Shown here: positions 1-8,440 of the stretch, in pieces
Layout of the letters: every line of letters begins with the position of its first letter
Numbering within the stretch: position 1 is the stretch's first letter
Assembly (NCBI RefSeq): GCF_016653615.1
Contig: NZ_CP067393.1
Location: forward strand, 2,123,673-2,187,672
Origin: Entomomonas asaccharolytica
Lineage (GTDB): Bacteria; Pseudomonadota; Gammaproteobacteria; Pseudomonadales; Pseudomonadaceae
Direction of reading: 5' to 3'
Length of the DNA: 64,000 bases
Notes under the pieces: model-generated
Databases searched by the model: none
Told to the model about the DNA's origin: nothing
The model's input: the letters and a program-made list of their open reading frames with translations, nothing else
Made by a program: the position numbers and the translations under genes

Positions 1-800
1 GGAACATTATTAATAATAATTTGCCATCTTTTATTTGAATCATTTGGATTACCGCCAATACGACCAATAATAGAGCTTTTGATTAAGTCAATTGGTGTTA
101 AAGGCATACCACGATTATTTAAACTTTCAAAAAGAATAAAAGCTGAAGATATATCTCCTACATCAATTTTAACTAACATAGCAGACATAATTTTATCTAA
201 GAGATCAAATAAATCTTCTACTGTCTTAAATTTATTCTCGTTATCAAATTCCCCTAACCTATCATAAAAATAACTATAAGCTTTTGCTAATCGTCGGTTA
301 CTAAAATAACTTTGTGGTTGAAAAATATCTGTTTTATTAAAGTTCTTTTGAATTAAATAATTATAATCTTCATAATTCTTATTTTGCATTGATAAAATCA
401 AACGTGCCTTCTTCTTTTTACTGATATAAAGCATAAAATGTAAACTTGTCCAATTTGCATTAAGGTCTATATCATCTTGTATTCTTCCTCTTACATCATC
501 ATGATTTTTAAAAACATCATTTATTTTTTCATACAATGCCATCAATAATAATGAAATGGAAGTAAGTCTTTGTTGACCATCAATCAACTCTAAATACTCT
601 TCTTTTTCATCAACTATACAGATTATAGATCCTAAGAAATAACCATCTTCATTGCCACGCAAATCATCATACAAATTATCCCAATTATCCCTATTCCATG
701 AATACTCTCGCTGATAATCAGGTATTCTATATAAATTATCTTTATTATTATCTTTCCCTAATACTTCAAGCACGGTCTTTTGATTTGCAGACTTTATCAT
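1..800 (-). CDS. DUF262 family protein, 3' end outside window
   Basis: The frame stays open from an ATG at 800 to the window edge, giving the first 266 residues; the C-terminus is not visible. Residues 26-35 carry the IPxYQReYsW motif and residues 74-78 the DGQQR motif that define the DUF262 (GmrS/ParB-like nuclease) domain, and a later FESLNNRGMPLTPIDLIK stretch is also typical of the family. Known members are type IV restriction GmrSD subunits or stand-alone nucleases that use nucleotides; without the C-terminal DUF1524 region the exact class cannot be named. An AAGGA ten bases upstream favours the ATG at 800 over an in-frame ATG at 842. It lies beside a phage-type RNA leader, so a defence or mobile-island role is plausible but inferred. 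Confidence 0.85.
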   Translation of the reverse strand, partial: MIKSANQKTVLEVLGKDNNKDNLYRIPDYQREYSWNRDNWDNLYDDLRGNEDGYFLGSIICIVDEKEEYLELIDGQQRLTSISLLLMALYEKINDVFKNHDDVRGRIQDDIDLNANWTSLHFMLYISKKKKARLILSMQNKNYEDYNYLIQKNFNKTDIFQPQSYFSNRRLAKAYSYFYDRLGEFDNENKFKTVEDLFDLLDKIMSAMLVKIDVGDISSAFILFESLNNRGMPLTPIDLIKSSIIGRIGGNPNDSNKRWQIIINNV

Positions 801-851
801 TATCTCTATATCCTTATTTCCAATCAGTAAAAATATTAACATATTGTGACA

Positions 852-894
852 TTAGTCTTAGACAAACTAATACTAAAGTCTAATTTATTAGTCT
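852..894 (-). promoter_or_regulatory. Inverted-repeat cluster upstream of the DUF262 gene
   Basis: Two overlapping inverted repeats are visible: TTAGAC (858-863) with GTCTAA (878-883), and ACTAATA (866-872) with TATTAGT (886-892). TTAGTCT occurs twice as a direct repeat. The cluster lies 50-90 bases upstream of the DUF262 start and could be an operator. No regulator can be assigned. Confidence 0.3.
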
Positions 895-960
895 GTTTAA
901 TTAATTTTTGTAAAATCAATATTAATTGACACCTCCCCCCACTCCCCTTATGCTATATAA

Positions 961-1192
961 GTTACTGTAAATCCAGTAACCCGAGCGTAGAAACTCGGCA
1001 CAGTACACACGTACGAAAATTTCATTTTGGTGCGTTAGGTATTTATTGCCTAGCAAAACTGTAATGGCAGTCGTACGCGGGACACCTTCGGGTGTGCCGA
1101 TTAGCTTCCTGGTCGGTTTTCTACCCCGTGTGCGGCTGCCCCCTAATTTTTAGCAAAGTTAGTGGCAGCCCTGTTATCCAATAACACAGGGA
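961..1192 (+). ncRNA. Structured leader with C4-antisense-like three-way junction
   Basis: A chain of perfect stems fills this GC-richer stretch: 961-967/974-980, 981-985/994-998, 1010-1016/1071-1077, then a three-way junction with outer stem 1075-1081/1125-1131 enclosing a TTCG-capped hairpin (1082-1095) and a hairpin 1097-1100/1113-1116. Next come a strong hairpin 1134-1140/1164-1170 and one at 1171-1177/1181-1186 that ends beside the ribosome binding site of the 75-residue ORF at 1201. The junction core (GGGAC-hairpin-GTGCCG-hairpin-ACCCCG) matches my memory of C4 antisense RNAs of phage P1/P7 type and recurs on the minus strand at 39671-39744. The family name is an inference; the secondary structure is read directly. 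Confidence 0.6.
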
Positions 1193-1200
1193 GCTAAACC

Positions 1201-1428
1201 ATGCCATTTCAAAACAACAACCAACTACTTAATTTAAAAGCAGAAAACGCTACACTTTTTCATACCCTCCAACTCTACCTTAACCTTGACGAATTAGAAG
1301 ACCTAAATATAGCCATATACCAACTAGCCGATGACTGTTTAGCCAAACGCGCCAACCCAACCCTTAACCACGCCATCTACCATGTAAAAATACAATTTAA
1401 TCGCTTTACACAACCTATTAGTAAATAA
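1201..1428 (+). CDS. Small hypothetical protein behind C4-like leader
   Basis: This 75-residue ORF starts at ATG 1201 with GGGAG seven bases upstream; the hairpin at 1171-1186 sits directly before the ribosome binding site, so translation could be controlled by RNA structure. The product is soluble-looking, rich in Asn, Leu and Ala, with no signal peptide or membrane segment. I do not recognise it. In phages, C4-type RNAs precede antirepressor or host-killing genes, which suggests but does not show a regulatory or toxic role. An intrinsic terminator follows at 1446. Confidence 0.7.
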   Translation: MPFQNNNQLLNLKAENATLFHTLQLYLNLDELEDLNIAIYQLADDCLAKRANPTLNHAIYHVKIQFNRFTQPISK

Positions 1429-1445
1429 TTATCAGCATACAAAAA

Positions 1446-1467
1446 GCCCACCAATGGTGGGCTTTTA
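1446..1467. terminator. Bidirectional intrinsic terminator
   Basis: GCCCACC (1446-1452) pairs with GGTGGGC (1456-1462) around an AAT loop, with a T run on the plus side and an A run before it. It serves the 75-residue ORF and the convergent gene ending at 1491. Confidence 0.85.
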
Positions 1468-1490
1468 AAACATAAACTAAAACCAATTTA

Positions 1491-2474
1491 TTAATTAGCA
1501 GAACAAACGTAACCTAAAACACCATATGGTTGACCTGGTGTACCATAAGCAGTCCAGCCTGAACCATAAATTAGCGACATAAATAAGTCACGATCAGTTG
1601 CAATACCTACTTCCCAATCAGAAGGATTATATTCACCATAAGCACGGTATAAAGGAACAGTACCATTATACTGCTTTGTATAAATATGGCCTAAAGAACC
1701 ATCCCATTGCCATGCTGGGTGGGTCTCCTGATCGCGAATATCAATCGAAGCAGCATGGGTTGTCATTACTGGATTATTATAACGTTCCATTCCAATTGAA
1801 ATTTTTCTTGTGCCATTAAACTTATCATTTTTTAAAGTTTTTCCTGTTATGCCATACGCCTCTGTAAATCCATTTGCAATGGCACGACTGTACTCTTTAG
1901 AGTCTATAGACATATAAAAATTAGTATCAGATGGACGGCGTAAAATATATAAATTATTTAAATCTGATGCAGCACAAGCTGGCATATAAGCCATTTCTTT
2001 TTTTACTGGCGATTGTCCACTTCTCTCATAAACCGCCTCATACCTTCCAGCGCCATTTAACTTAGGGAAACTAATAGCAATACCGCATTTATAGACACCA
2101 TCCAATCTATAAGCCGACCACCTATTGGTAGTGCCTTGACTGGCTACACTGTCAACTTGCCCTAAATCATCTACAACATTTACAATAATACGCATTGACC
2201 CACTAATGGTTGTATAACAATCATTAGCATATGGCACAACTCTACCATCTAAATAATAAGCTGAACCGCCACTTGTACTGCCTGTAAACACAATACCTGC
2301 GCCAGCCATTGGTACTATAGAATCTGATGATACTTTATTATCATCTTCCATAAATACTGATCTTGTCTTTTGCTCATCCACTAACTTATCTTGTGATATA
2401 GAATGAGTATTTGCCATTGTAGGTAACGCAAGGGTTAAACCTAATATAGCCGTTACTAATGTTTTTATTTTCAT
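1491..2474 (-). CDS. Secreted protein with DUF5648-like repeats
   Basis: The chosen start is ATG 2474, which has GGAGA six bases upstream and gives a clean signal peptide (residues 1-21, ending near ALPTMA); a longer frame from 2510 lacks this. The mature protein is about 306 residues. Its C-terminal half holds two stretches of the form LYxLxxP...FYxxxxxEYxxxxxxGFT and PLYRAY...DLFMSLI..GWTAYG..G..GY, which resemble DUF5648 repeats found at the ends of secreted hydrolases and adhesins. The N-terminal half is unrecognised. There is no catalytic motif that I can see. It ends convergently with the small ORF at 1201. Confidence 0.75.
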   Translation of the reverse strand: MKIKTLVTAILGLTLALPTMANTHSISQDKLVDEQKTRSVFMEDDNKVSSDSIVPMAGAGIVFTGSTSGGSAYYLDGRVVPYANDCYTTISGSMRIIVNVVDDLGQVDSVASQGTTNRWSAYRLDGVYKCGIAISFPKLNGAGRYEAVYERSGQSPVKKEMAYMPACAASDLNNLYILRRPSDTNFYMSIDSKEYSRAIANGFTEAYGITGKTLKNDKFNGTRKISIGMERYNNPVMTTHAASIDIRDQETHPAWQWDGSLGHIYTKQYNGTVPLYRAYGEYNPSDWEVGIATDRDLFMSLIYGSGWTAYGTPGQPYGVLGYVCSAN

Positions 2475-2799
2475 CAATATTCTCCATTTATTTTTAATAT
2501 TTATTCTCATTCCATTAAATATATACAGGCTAATACTTACTTTCCTATACTGCTTAATGGAAGTTTGACTTTATGAGATATAAATTTTCTTTTCTTTTTG
2601 CTGAAAACAAATAATTTAAAACTGCTTTTATTACCTTATCCTATTTATTAACCTACTACTTAAACGCCCAATAACACACCTTTATAAAGCCAAACCTGAT
2701 GGGTAGAAACCGCCTAAACCAATCTCCATACCCCTTCTTAAACAAGCCAAATAAATAAGCTATAATAAAAAATTACACTCATTAAAAAAGAGAAAAACC
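2475..2799. other. Intergenic region
   Basis: No ORF or RNA structure stands out in these 325 bases. A TATAAT at 2760-2765 with a weak TTAAAC 17 bases upstream is a candidate promoter for the LOG-family gene. Confidence 0.4.
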
Positions 2800-3381
2800 A
2801 TGCAACGTATTTGTGTTTTTTGTGGGTCAAATACAGGTAACAACCCTATTTATATAGAACAAGCCAAACAGCTAGGCACTACCCTTGCAAATCACAATAT
2901 CACCCTTATCTATGGCGGCACTACCATCGGTTTAATGGGCGCAATTGCCGATGCAGCACTAGCCGCAGGTGGCAAAGTAATTGGTATTATTCCACAACGC
3001 CTTGCAGATAAACCCAATATGGCACACGCTAAGCTAACCGACATCTATATTGTTGAATCTATGCACCAACGCAAAGCAAAAATGGCCGAACTAGCCGATG
3101 GCTTTATCGCCCTACCGGGTGGGCTGGGCACTTTTGAAGAACTATTTGAAATGCTTACATGGTCACAATTAGACTTTCACAAAAAGCCATGTGCCGTACT
3201 TAATATAAATGGCTTTTACGATAAATTAACTGAATTCTTAGATAGCGTCATTGCCGCCCAATTTATGAAACCCGAACACCGCCAACTACTAATCAGCGAA
3301 AGCAACCCCGAACAACTTTTAGAAAAAATGCAAAACTACCAAGCCCCAACCGTAAGCAAATGGTTTAATCCACCGATATAA
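2800..3381 (+). CDS. LOG family protein (TIGR00730, Rossmann-fold nucleotide hydrolase)
   Basis: The 193-residue product has the two LOG signatures: GGTTIGLMG near residue 40, and PGGLGTFEELFE near residue 106 with the conserved Arg/Lys (QRKAK) shortly before. Family members cleave nucleoside 5'-monophosphates to the base and ribose 5-phosphate; the plant and some bacterial members activate cytokinins, while in gammaproteobacteria the role is usually nucleotide turnover. Length and start (AGAGAAAAACC before ATG) are normal. It is a single-gene unit facing the acnA gene. Confidence 0.92.
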   Translation: MQRICVFCGSNTGNNPIYIEQAKQLGTTLANHNITLIYGGTTIGLMGAIADAALAAGGKVIGIIPQRLADKPNMAHAKLTDIYIVESMHQRKAKMAELADGFIALPGGLGTFEELFEMLTWSQLDFHKKPCAVLNINGFYDKLTEFLDSVIAAQFMKPEHRQLLISESNPEQLLEKMQNYQAPTVSKWFNPPI

Positions 3382-3633
3382 TTACTATATAAATTACTAC
3401 TGTGCAAGATTATTAGCAGCTAGCACTTAATTATTTTGCTAGTTATTTAATTAATCAGAATAAAGCTATATACCACTCCATGCTTTGCTTTATGATAAGT
3501 AATTATTTAACACGTTATATTTTATTTATGATTAATTTTGAGGGTGGATTAATAAGCAATAGGCTTATATACAATCAGTTTTTTGAAATTTCAACAACTA
3601 ATTAAATATCAAAATCAAATTTATAATATTGGT

Positions 3634-3670
3634 CTAGCTAGAAAGTAGTTTATCACTACCTTCTAACTAG
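3634..3670 (-). terminator. Hairpin just after acnA
   Basis: CTAG.TAGAA.GTAG pairs imperfectly with CTAC.TTCTA.CTAG eight bases beyond the acnA stop codon. There is no long T run on the minus strand, so it may stabilise the 3' end rather than terminate alone. Confidence 0.45.
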
Positions 3671-3677
3671 ATATGCT

Positions 3678-6380
3678 TTAGGACTTTAATAGCTGTCTTA
3701 ATACGTAGTGCAAGATACCGCCAGCTTTAAAGTATTCCACCTCGTTTAAGGTATCAATACGACAAATTACAGAGGCTTGAGCCGTAGTACCATCGCTGCG
3801 TTTAATATGTAGGGTTAAGGGCATACGGGGTTTTAGCTGTTTGCCTTCTAAACCACTAATAGTTATTAGCTCATCACCTGTTATCATAAGTGTTTTGCGG
3901 TTTTGACCCTCTTCAAATTGTAGTGGTAATACACCCATACCCACTAGGTTTGAGCGATGAATACGTTCATAGCTTTCTGCAATAACCGCTTTTACCCCTA
4001 ATAAGTTAGTGCCTTTGGCTGCCCAGTCACGGGATGAGCCGCTACCGTATTCTTTGCCTGCAATCACGATTAAGGGTACTTGTTCTGATTTATAACGCAT
4101 GGCTGCATCGTAAATTGGCTCCCTTACCCCATCTGGGTAATGAATGGTGATACCACCTTCTTCACCCCCTAACATTTCATTTTTAATACGAATATTAGCA
4201 AAGGTACCGCGCATCATCACTTCATGGTTACCACGACGTGAACCATAGGAGTTAAAATCTTTAGGCTTAATACCTAAACTTTCTAAATATAAACCTGCAG
4301 GGCTAGTTGCTTTGATATTACCTGCTGGGGAAATATGGTCTGTGGTAATAAAATCACCAAATACTGCTAACACCCGTGCATCTTTGATATTTTCGATAGT
4401 AGGCAAATCGCCTGTGATATGATCGAAGAAAGGTGGCTTTTGAATATAGCTAGAAGAAGCTTGCCACTCGTAGGTGTGGGACTCTGGCACTTTAATCGCT
4501 TGCCATGTTTCATCGCCAGCAAATACTTCTGCATATTCTTTATCAAATAAACTACTAGAAACCAGCTTAACGGCTTCAGCTATTTCTTGTTGAGAAGGCC
4601 AAATATCTTTTAAATAAACGGGCTTACCTTGCTGATCTTTACCCAGTGGATCTTTAGTTAAATCAATATTGATATTACCTGCTAAAGCATAGGCAACTAC
4701 TAGCGGTGGTGAGGCTAACCAGTTGGTTTTTACTAATGGGTGAATACGCCCTTCAAAGTTTCTATTACCAGAAAGCACAGCGGCAACGGTTAAATCGCCT
4801 TTCGTAATGGCCTCTTCAATAGGCACTAATAAAGGGCCTGAGTTACCAATACAGGTAGTACAACCATAGCCCACTAAGTTAAATCCTAAGGCATCTAAAT
4901 AAGGCGTCAGCCCTGCTATGTCATAATAATCGGTGACTACTTTAGAGCCAGGCGCTAAGGAGCTTTTTACCCAAGGTTTACGTTGCAAACCTTTTGCTAC
5001 TGCTTTTTTAGCTAATAAGCCTGCCGCCATCATTACACTAGCATTAGAGGTGTTGGTACAGGAGGTAATTGCGGCAATAACAATAGCCCCTGTCTTTAAC
5101 TGCTCTGTTTGACCATCCGCTTCATAATCAACAACTTCAGCTTTATTTACCACTGCATTATCCGACGCTATTTTTTGTGGTTGAGCTTTTATAAAATCAT
5201 TAAATACATGGCCAACATTTGATAAACCAACACGATCTTGTGGGCGTTTTGGCCCTGCTATACTCGCCTCTACTTCGCCCATATCCAGTACTAACGTGTC
5301 TGTAAATTTAGGTTCATGACCTGCTTCACGCCATAACCCTTGCGCTTTGCAATAAGCCTCTACTAATTTAATAGTCTCCGCTGGACGGCCTGTTAGTTTT
5401 AAATAATCAATAGTCACTTCATCGACAGGGAAGAAGCCACAGGTAGCACCATATTCAGGCGCCATATTACCAATGGTTGCACGGTCTGCTATGGGTAAAT
5501 AAGCTAAACCATCGCCATAGAACTCAACAAACTTGCCAACCACACCTTTTTGGCGCAGCATTTGGGTAATGGTTAATACCAAATCCGTGGCTGTAATACC
5601 CTCTCTTAATCTACCCACTAATTTAAAACCAATTACATCGGGAATTAACATGGATAATGGTTGGCCTAACATAGCTGCTTCAGCTTCAATACCACCCACA
5701 CCCCAACCTAACACGCCCATGCCATTAATCATGGTGGTATGGGAATCAGTGCCTACAAGTGTATCTGGATAGGCAAAGGTTTTACCTTGTTGCTCTTGCG
5801 TCCAAACAGTGCGCCCTATGTACTCCAAATTCACTTGGTGACAAATACCAGTACCAGGTGGCACTACACTGAAATTATCAAAGGCTTTTTGCCCCCAACG
5901 TAAAAAGCTATAGCGCTCACCATTTCGTTCCATTTCTTTCGCAACATTTTCTTCAAAAGCTTCTGGCGTTGCATATTTATCCACCATCACTGAGTGGTCG
6001 ATCACTAAATCGACGGGGCAAAGTGGATTAATTTTTTTAGCATCTCCACCTGCCGCAGCAATGGCAGAACGCATAGCGGCTAGGTCTACAACAGCAGGAA
6101 CACCTGTAAAATCCTGCATTAGAACACGGGCAGGATGAAATTGAATCTCATGTTCAGAATGACAATCTTTTAACCATTCAGCTAACGCCTTAACATCATC
6201 ATTGGTAACGGTAGTACCATCCTCCCAGCGCAATAAGTTTTCCAATAAAACTTTCATCGACATAGGTAATTCACTAATATCACCTAATTGCTTAGCGGCC
6301 TCCGCCAGCGAATAATAATGGTAAGTTTTATTATCAACCGTTAAGCTAGTTAGGCTTTGCATGGTATTTAAAGACGACAT
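3678..6380 (-). CDS. acnA: Aconitate hydratase A
   Basis: This 900-residue enzyme interconverts citrate and isocitrate in the cytosolic TCA cycle. The three [4Fe-4S] ligands are present: Cys441 in SCTNTSN, and Cys507 and Cys510 in GCTTCIGNSG. Length matches bacterial AcnA/IRP-type aconitase, with the swivel domain near the C-terminus (SRDWAAKGTNLLG). AAGGA precedes the ATG. It stands alone in an operon; 300 bases of AT-rich upstream DNA hold the promoter, but I could not pick out a Fur or Fnr site. Under iron stress such apo-aconitases can bind mRNA; that is family knowledge. Confidence 0.98.
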   Translation of the reverse strand: MSSLNTMQSLTSLTVDNKTYHYYSLAEAAKQLGDISELPMSMKVLLENLLRWEDGTTVTNDDVKALAEWLKDCHSEHEIQFHPARVLMQDFTGVPAVVDLAAMRSAIAAAGGDAKKINPLCPVDLVIDHSVMVDKYATPEAFEENVAKEMERNGERYSFLRWGQKAFDNFSVVPPGTGICHQVNLEYIGRTVWTQEQQGKTFAYPDTLVGTDSHTTMINGMGVLGWGVGGIEAEAAMLGQPLSMLIPDVIGFKLVGRLREGITATDLVLTITQMLRQKGVVGKFVEFYGDGLAYLPIADRATIGNMAPEYGATCGFFPVDEVTIDYLKLTGRPAETIKLVEAYCKAQGLWREAGHEPKFTDTLVLDMGEVEASIAGPKRPQDRVGLSNVGHVFNDFIKAQPQKIASDNAVVNKAEVVDYEADGQTEQLKTGAIVIAAITSCTNTSNASVMMAAGLLAKKAVAKGLQRKPWVKSSLAPGSKVVTDYYDIAGLTPYLDALGFNLVGYGCTTCIGNSGPLLVPIEEAITKGDLTVAAVLSGNRNFEGRIHPLVKTNWLASPPLVVAYALAGNINIDLTKDPLGKDQQGKPVYLKDIWPSQQEIAEAVKLVSSSLFDKEYAEVFAGDETWQAIKVPESHTYEWQASSSYIQKPPFFDHITGDLPTIENIKDARVLAVFGDFITTDHISPAGNIKATSPAGLYLESLGIKPKDFNSYGSRRGNHEVMMRGTFANIRIKNEMLGGEEGGITIHYPDGVREPIYDAAMRYKSEQVPLIVIAGKEYGSGSSRDWAAKGTNLLGVKAVIAESYERIHRSNLVGMGVLPLQFEEGQNRKTLMITGDELITISGLEGKQLKPRMPLTLHIKRSDGTTAQASVICRIDTLNEVEYFKAGGILHYVLRQLLKS

Positions 6381-6641
6381 AATATTTATCCTTCTAGTTG
6401 TTATCGTTGCTTTTTGTAGACAACTGAATGAGCTATATATTGAAAATTTTTTATATTATTGGTTTATTAAAATATTCAAATCGTTATAAATAGTAAGCGA
6501 AAAACAGCAAAAATTAAATTTTGCTTTAGTATAAGTTTTACAATTGGTTGTTAAGTAAAGCCTATAAAATTTAATGGGATTTCTATCTAGAATATTGATA
6601 CAAACAAGAACGGGATATGTTACAAGTGATAAATCAATAAG
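6381..6641. other. Intergenic region upstream of acnA
   Basis: About 260 AT-rich bases with no ORF. It must hold the acnA promoter. I see no convincing operator. Confidence 0.3.
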
Positions 6642-6676
6642 TACTCCTACCCTTTGATAAAGCAGGGGTAGGAGTA
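6642..6676. terminator. Hairpin after the gene ending at 6683
   Basis: An 11-bp perfect stem (6642-6652 with 6666-6676; TACTCCTACCC/GGGTAGGAGTA) lies seven bases from the stop codon of the minus-strand gene. T-rich sequence follows on the plus strand; on the minus strand the tail is weaker. Confidence 0.65.
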
Positions 6677-6682
6677 TTTATT

Positions 6683-7093
6683 TTAATTTACTTGTGGAAG
6701 TAACTGTAAAAACGTAAAGGTTTCATAATCAAGCATCCAACCAAATTCATCATCAGGTGACGCAATAGGATTAACTAACTCTACTCTCACTTTCCTCTGA
6801 AAAACCTCTTGCAAAACAGTGTTCAAAAGATTTCCAGTGTCTTTAAATTTAACTAAATCTAATTTAACAAAATAATCAGCTTGTGATACTGCATCATTTT
6901 TTAGTGGTAGTTCATTTAAAAGTTGTATGATATAAACACCAATTTCATCTACATTAAAACTTTCTAAATTAAGCAGTTCAACACTCACATTAGATCTATT
7001 TAATTGTTGAATTAAATCATACATTAAATAGTTAGCTTTTCGGGTGTCTTGAGCAAATGTTGATAAATCAATTTTCATTAAATATTCTGACAT
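6683..7093 (-). CDS. Unrecognised 136-residue protein with internal duplication
   Basis: The start is taken at ATG 7093, preceded by AAGGAG; an upstream in-frame ATG at 7129 lacks a site. The protein has no signal peptide. Residues 5-42 and 75-108 are clearly related: both read LMKIDL/FVKLDL, then a helix ending in VSVELLN/VRVELVN, so the protein is two copies of a beta-helix-beta unit. The fold resembles small immunity or adaptor proteins in size, but I cannot name a family. Confidence 0.7.
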   Translation of the reverse strand: MSEYLMKIDLSTFAQDTRKANYLMYDLIQQLNRSNVSVELLNLESFNVDEIGVYIIQLLNELPLKNDAVSQADYFVKLDLVKFKDTGNLLNTVLQEVFQRKVRVELVNPIASPDDEFGWMLDYETFTFLQLLPQVN

Positions 7094-7216
7094 TTTCTTA
7101 TTCTCCTTTTTAATTAAGTGAAATTCCATTTTATTTAGTTTGATTTTCTTTTTGCTTAAACAATATATTCTCTAGCCATTACTCTAATGATCACTATTCT
7201 TCCTACATCAAGTTAA

Positions 7217-7405
7217 GAAGCATCAAGTGGTAAAAGCAATAATCAACTTATTGTGAATGTAAAAAATGATGCCTCTATTTTTATTGCTTCCAATTGTGAA
7301 GTACATGGCGCTTATTTAGAAGCAGCTTTTAATGAATTAAGAAAAGATATTCCCTCTTCACTAGTGAATGAAACTCAATAAGCTCAAGCTATTTTAAGTT
7401 GGTAA
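7217..7405 (+). pseudogene. DUF2388 (TIGR02448) pseudogene
   Basis: The plus-strand frame from 7217 reads VKNDASIFIASN, then GAYLEAAFNELR, and after a TAA at 7379 resumes AQAILSW followed by a second stop. This is the core of the Pseudomonas DUF2388 family (pattern DDAxxFVASxGxxRGAxLEAAxxxLR...LAxAILA). The intact relative on the minus strand at 30338-30742 has NDAVFFIA and GVYLQAAFNLLR in the same places. An earlier in-frame TAA at 7214 and the absence of a signal-peptide start show decay. The TAA at 7379 falls where the family has Leu or Gln. Confidence 0.75.
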
Positions 7406-7503
7406 GTTCTGTAATAACCTTTCTCATTAAAATATTAGAAAGTTTATTAATTTTTCCAATAAACATTCACGAAATATAAAATTTAACTAGAACCTCATAA
7501 TAA

Positions 7504-7857
7504 TTACTTTTTCTCTACATTCTTACTATACCAATCCTCATATTCCTTATATTCCTTTTTAATTTCTCTAATCATTTGTATAGCTTCCATTTTTCTTTGT
7601 TTTGCCATCAATTCATCATTTTCTATATTGATCATATATTTTTCTAATTTTTGCGTATAACTATCTATATTCGATTTATATTTATTATATTCATATTCCG
7701 TTAGATAAAAATAACCATAGGATGGTTTTCGTGGTTTTTGGCCTAGTACTTGCTGATAGGAAGGATATGCACCAAATATATTTGACTTAGCTTGATAACC
7801 TAAACAAACCAAAGGAATAGTTAATAATAAACTTAATATTACTCGATGTTTTTTCAT
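7504..7857 (-). CDS. Small secreted protein, paralogue of the next gene
   Basis: The 117-residue product starts with a signal peptide (MKKHRVILSLLLTIPLVCLGY); the Cys lacks a proper lipobox. The mature part holds SNIFGAYP, a KPxxPS segment and a charged helix (EYNKYKS...LEKY...IENDEL...KKEYKEYE), probably coiled coil. It aligns over its full length with the adjacent upstream gene, so the two arose by tandem duplication. No family is recognised. Confidence 0.75.
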   Translation of the reverse strand: MKKHRVILSLLLTIPLVCLGYQAKSNIFGAYPSYQQVLGQKPRKPSYGYFYLTEYEYNKYKSNIDSYTQKLEKYMINIENDELMAKQRKMEAIQMIREIKKEYKEYEDWYSKNVEKK

Positions 7858-7919
7858 TATAAAATCCTTGATATTATTTTTTAATTAAAAATGATTCACA
7901 TATTTCACCATCAAAGAAG

Positions 7920-8276
7920 CTATTCTTTATCTATCTTTTCTTGATACTTAGCTTCATATTCAGCAAACTCTTTATTCATATCTTTTATGGCTTGCATGGC
8001 TTCTTTTCTACTTTTTTGCATTTCTAACTCATCATACTCAATACTAAAAAGATATTGCTCTAAATCCTGTAATTGCTGCTGTACACGAGATTTATAATAG
8101 TTATACTCTGCTGGATTCATATAATTTACTATCTTTGATGGTTGTGTTGGCTTTGGCGAGAGGACAACGTGACGTAAAATTGGATAACCACCAAATATAT
8201 TTGTGTCTATACCATACCCCAAACAAGTCATAGGAATTATTATTAATAAACTGAGTGCCACTAATTGTTTTTTCAT
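7920..8276 (-). CDS. Small secreted protein, tandem paralogue
   Basis: The 118-residue reading starts at ATG 8276, which has AAGGAG seven bases upstream; the longer frame from 8303 is not needed. The signal peptide (MKKQLVALSLLIIIPMTCLGY), TNIFGGYP, KPTQPS and C-terminal charged helix match the neighbour at 7504. The pair lies between a DUF2388 pseudogene and prophage head genes. Function unknown; a periplasmic helical protein is likely. Confidence 0.75.
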   Translation of the reverse strand: MKKQLVALSLLIIIPMTCLGYGIDTNIFGGYPILRHVVLSPKPTQPSKIVNYMNPAEYNYYKSRVQQQLQDLEQYLFSIEYDELEMQKSRKEAMQAIKDMNKEFAEYEAKYQEKIDKE

Positions 8277-8398
8277 TAGAATACTCCTTACCATTATTTT
8301 CAACCATAAATAAAAACAATCGTTTTAATAAATATAGCAAATATAAAACTGACAAAATAATTATTTACCTAAAATTTACTGATTACTGACAAAAAAAT

Positions 8399-8420
8399 CC
8401 CCAGTCTAGCTGGGGTTTAA
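8399..8420 (-). terminator. Intrinsic terminator after the scaffold gene
   Basis: CCCCAG (8399-8404) pairs with CTGGGG (8410-8415), flanked by an A run at 8391-8397 that reads as seven T on the minus strand. It closes the phage head operon ending at 8441. Confidence 0.85.
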
Positions 8421-8440
8421 AATGCTTAAGTCTATTAATT

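Noticed and set aside
5533-5772. Plus-strand ORF inside acnA
   Set aside because: It is an antisense shadow of a conserved coding region, with no ribosome binding site or family match.
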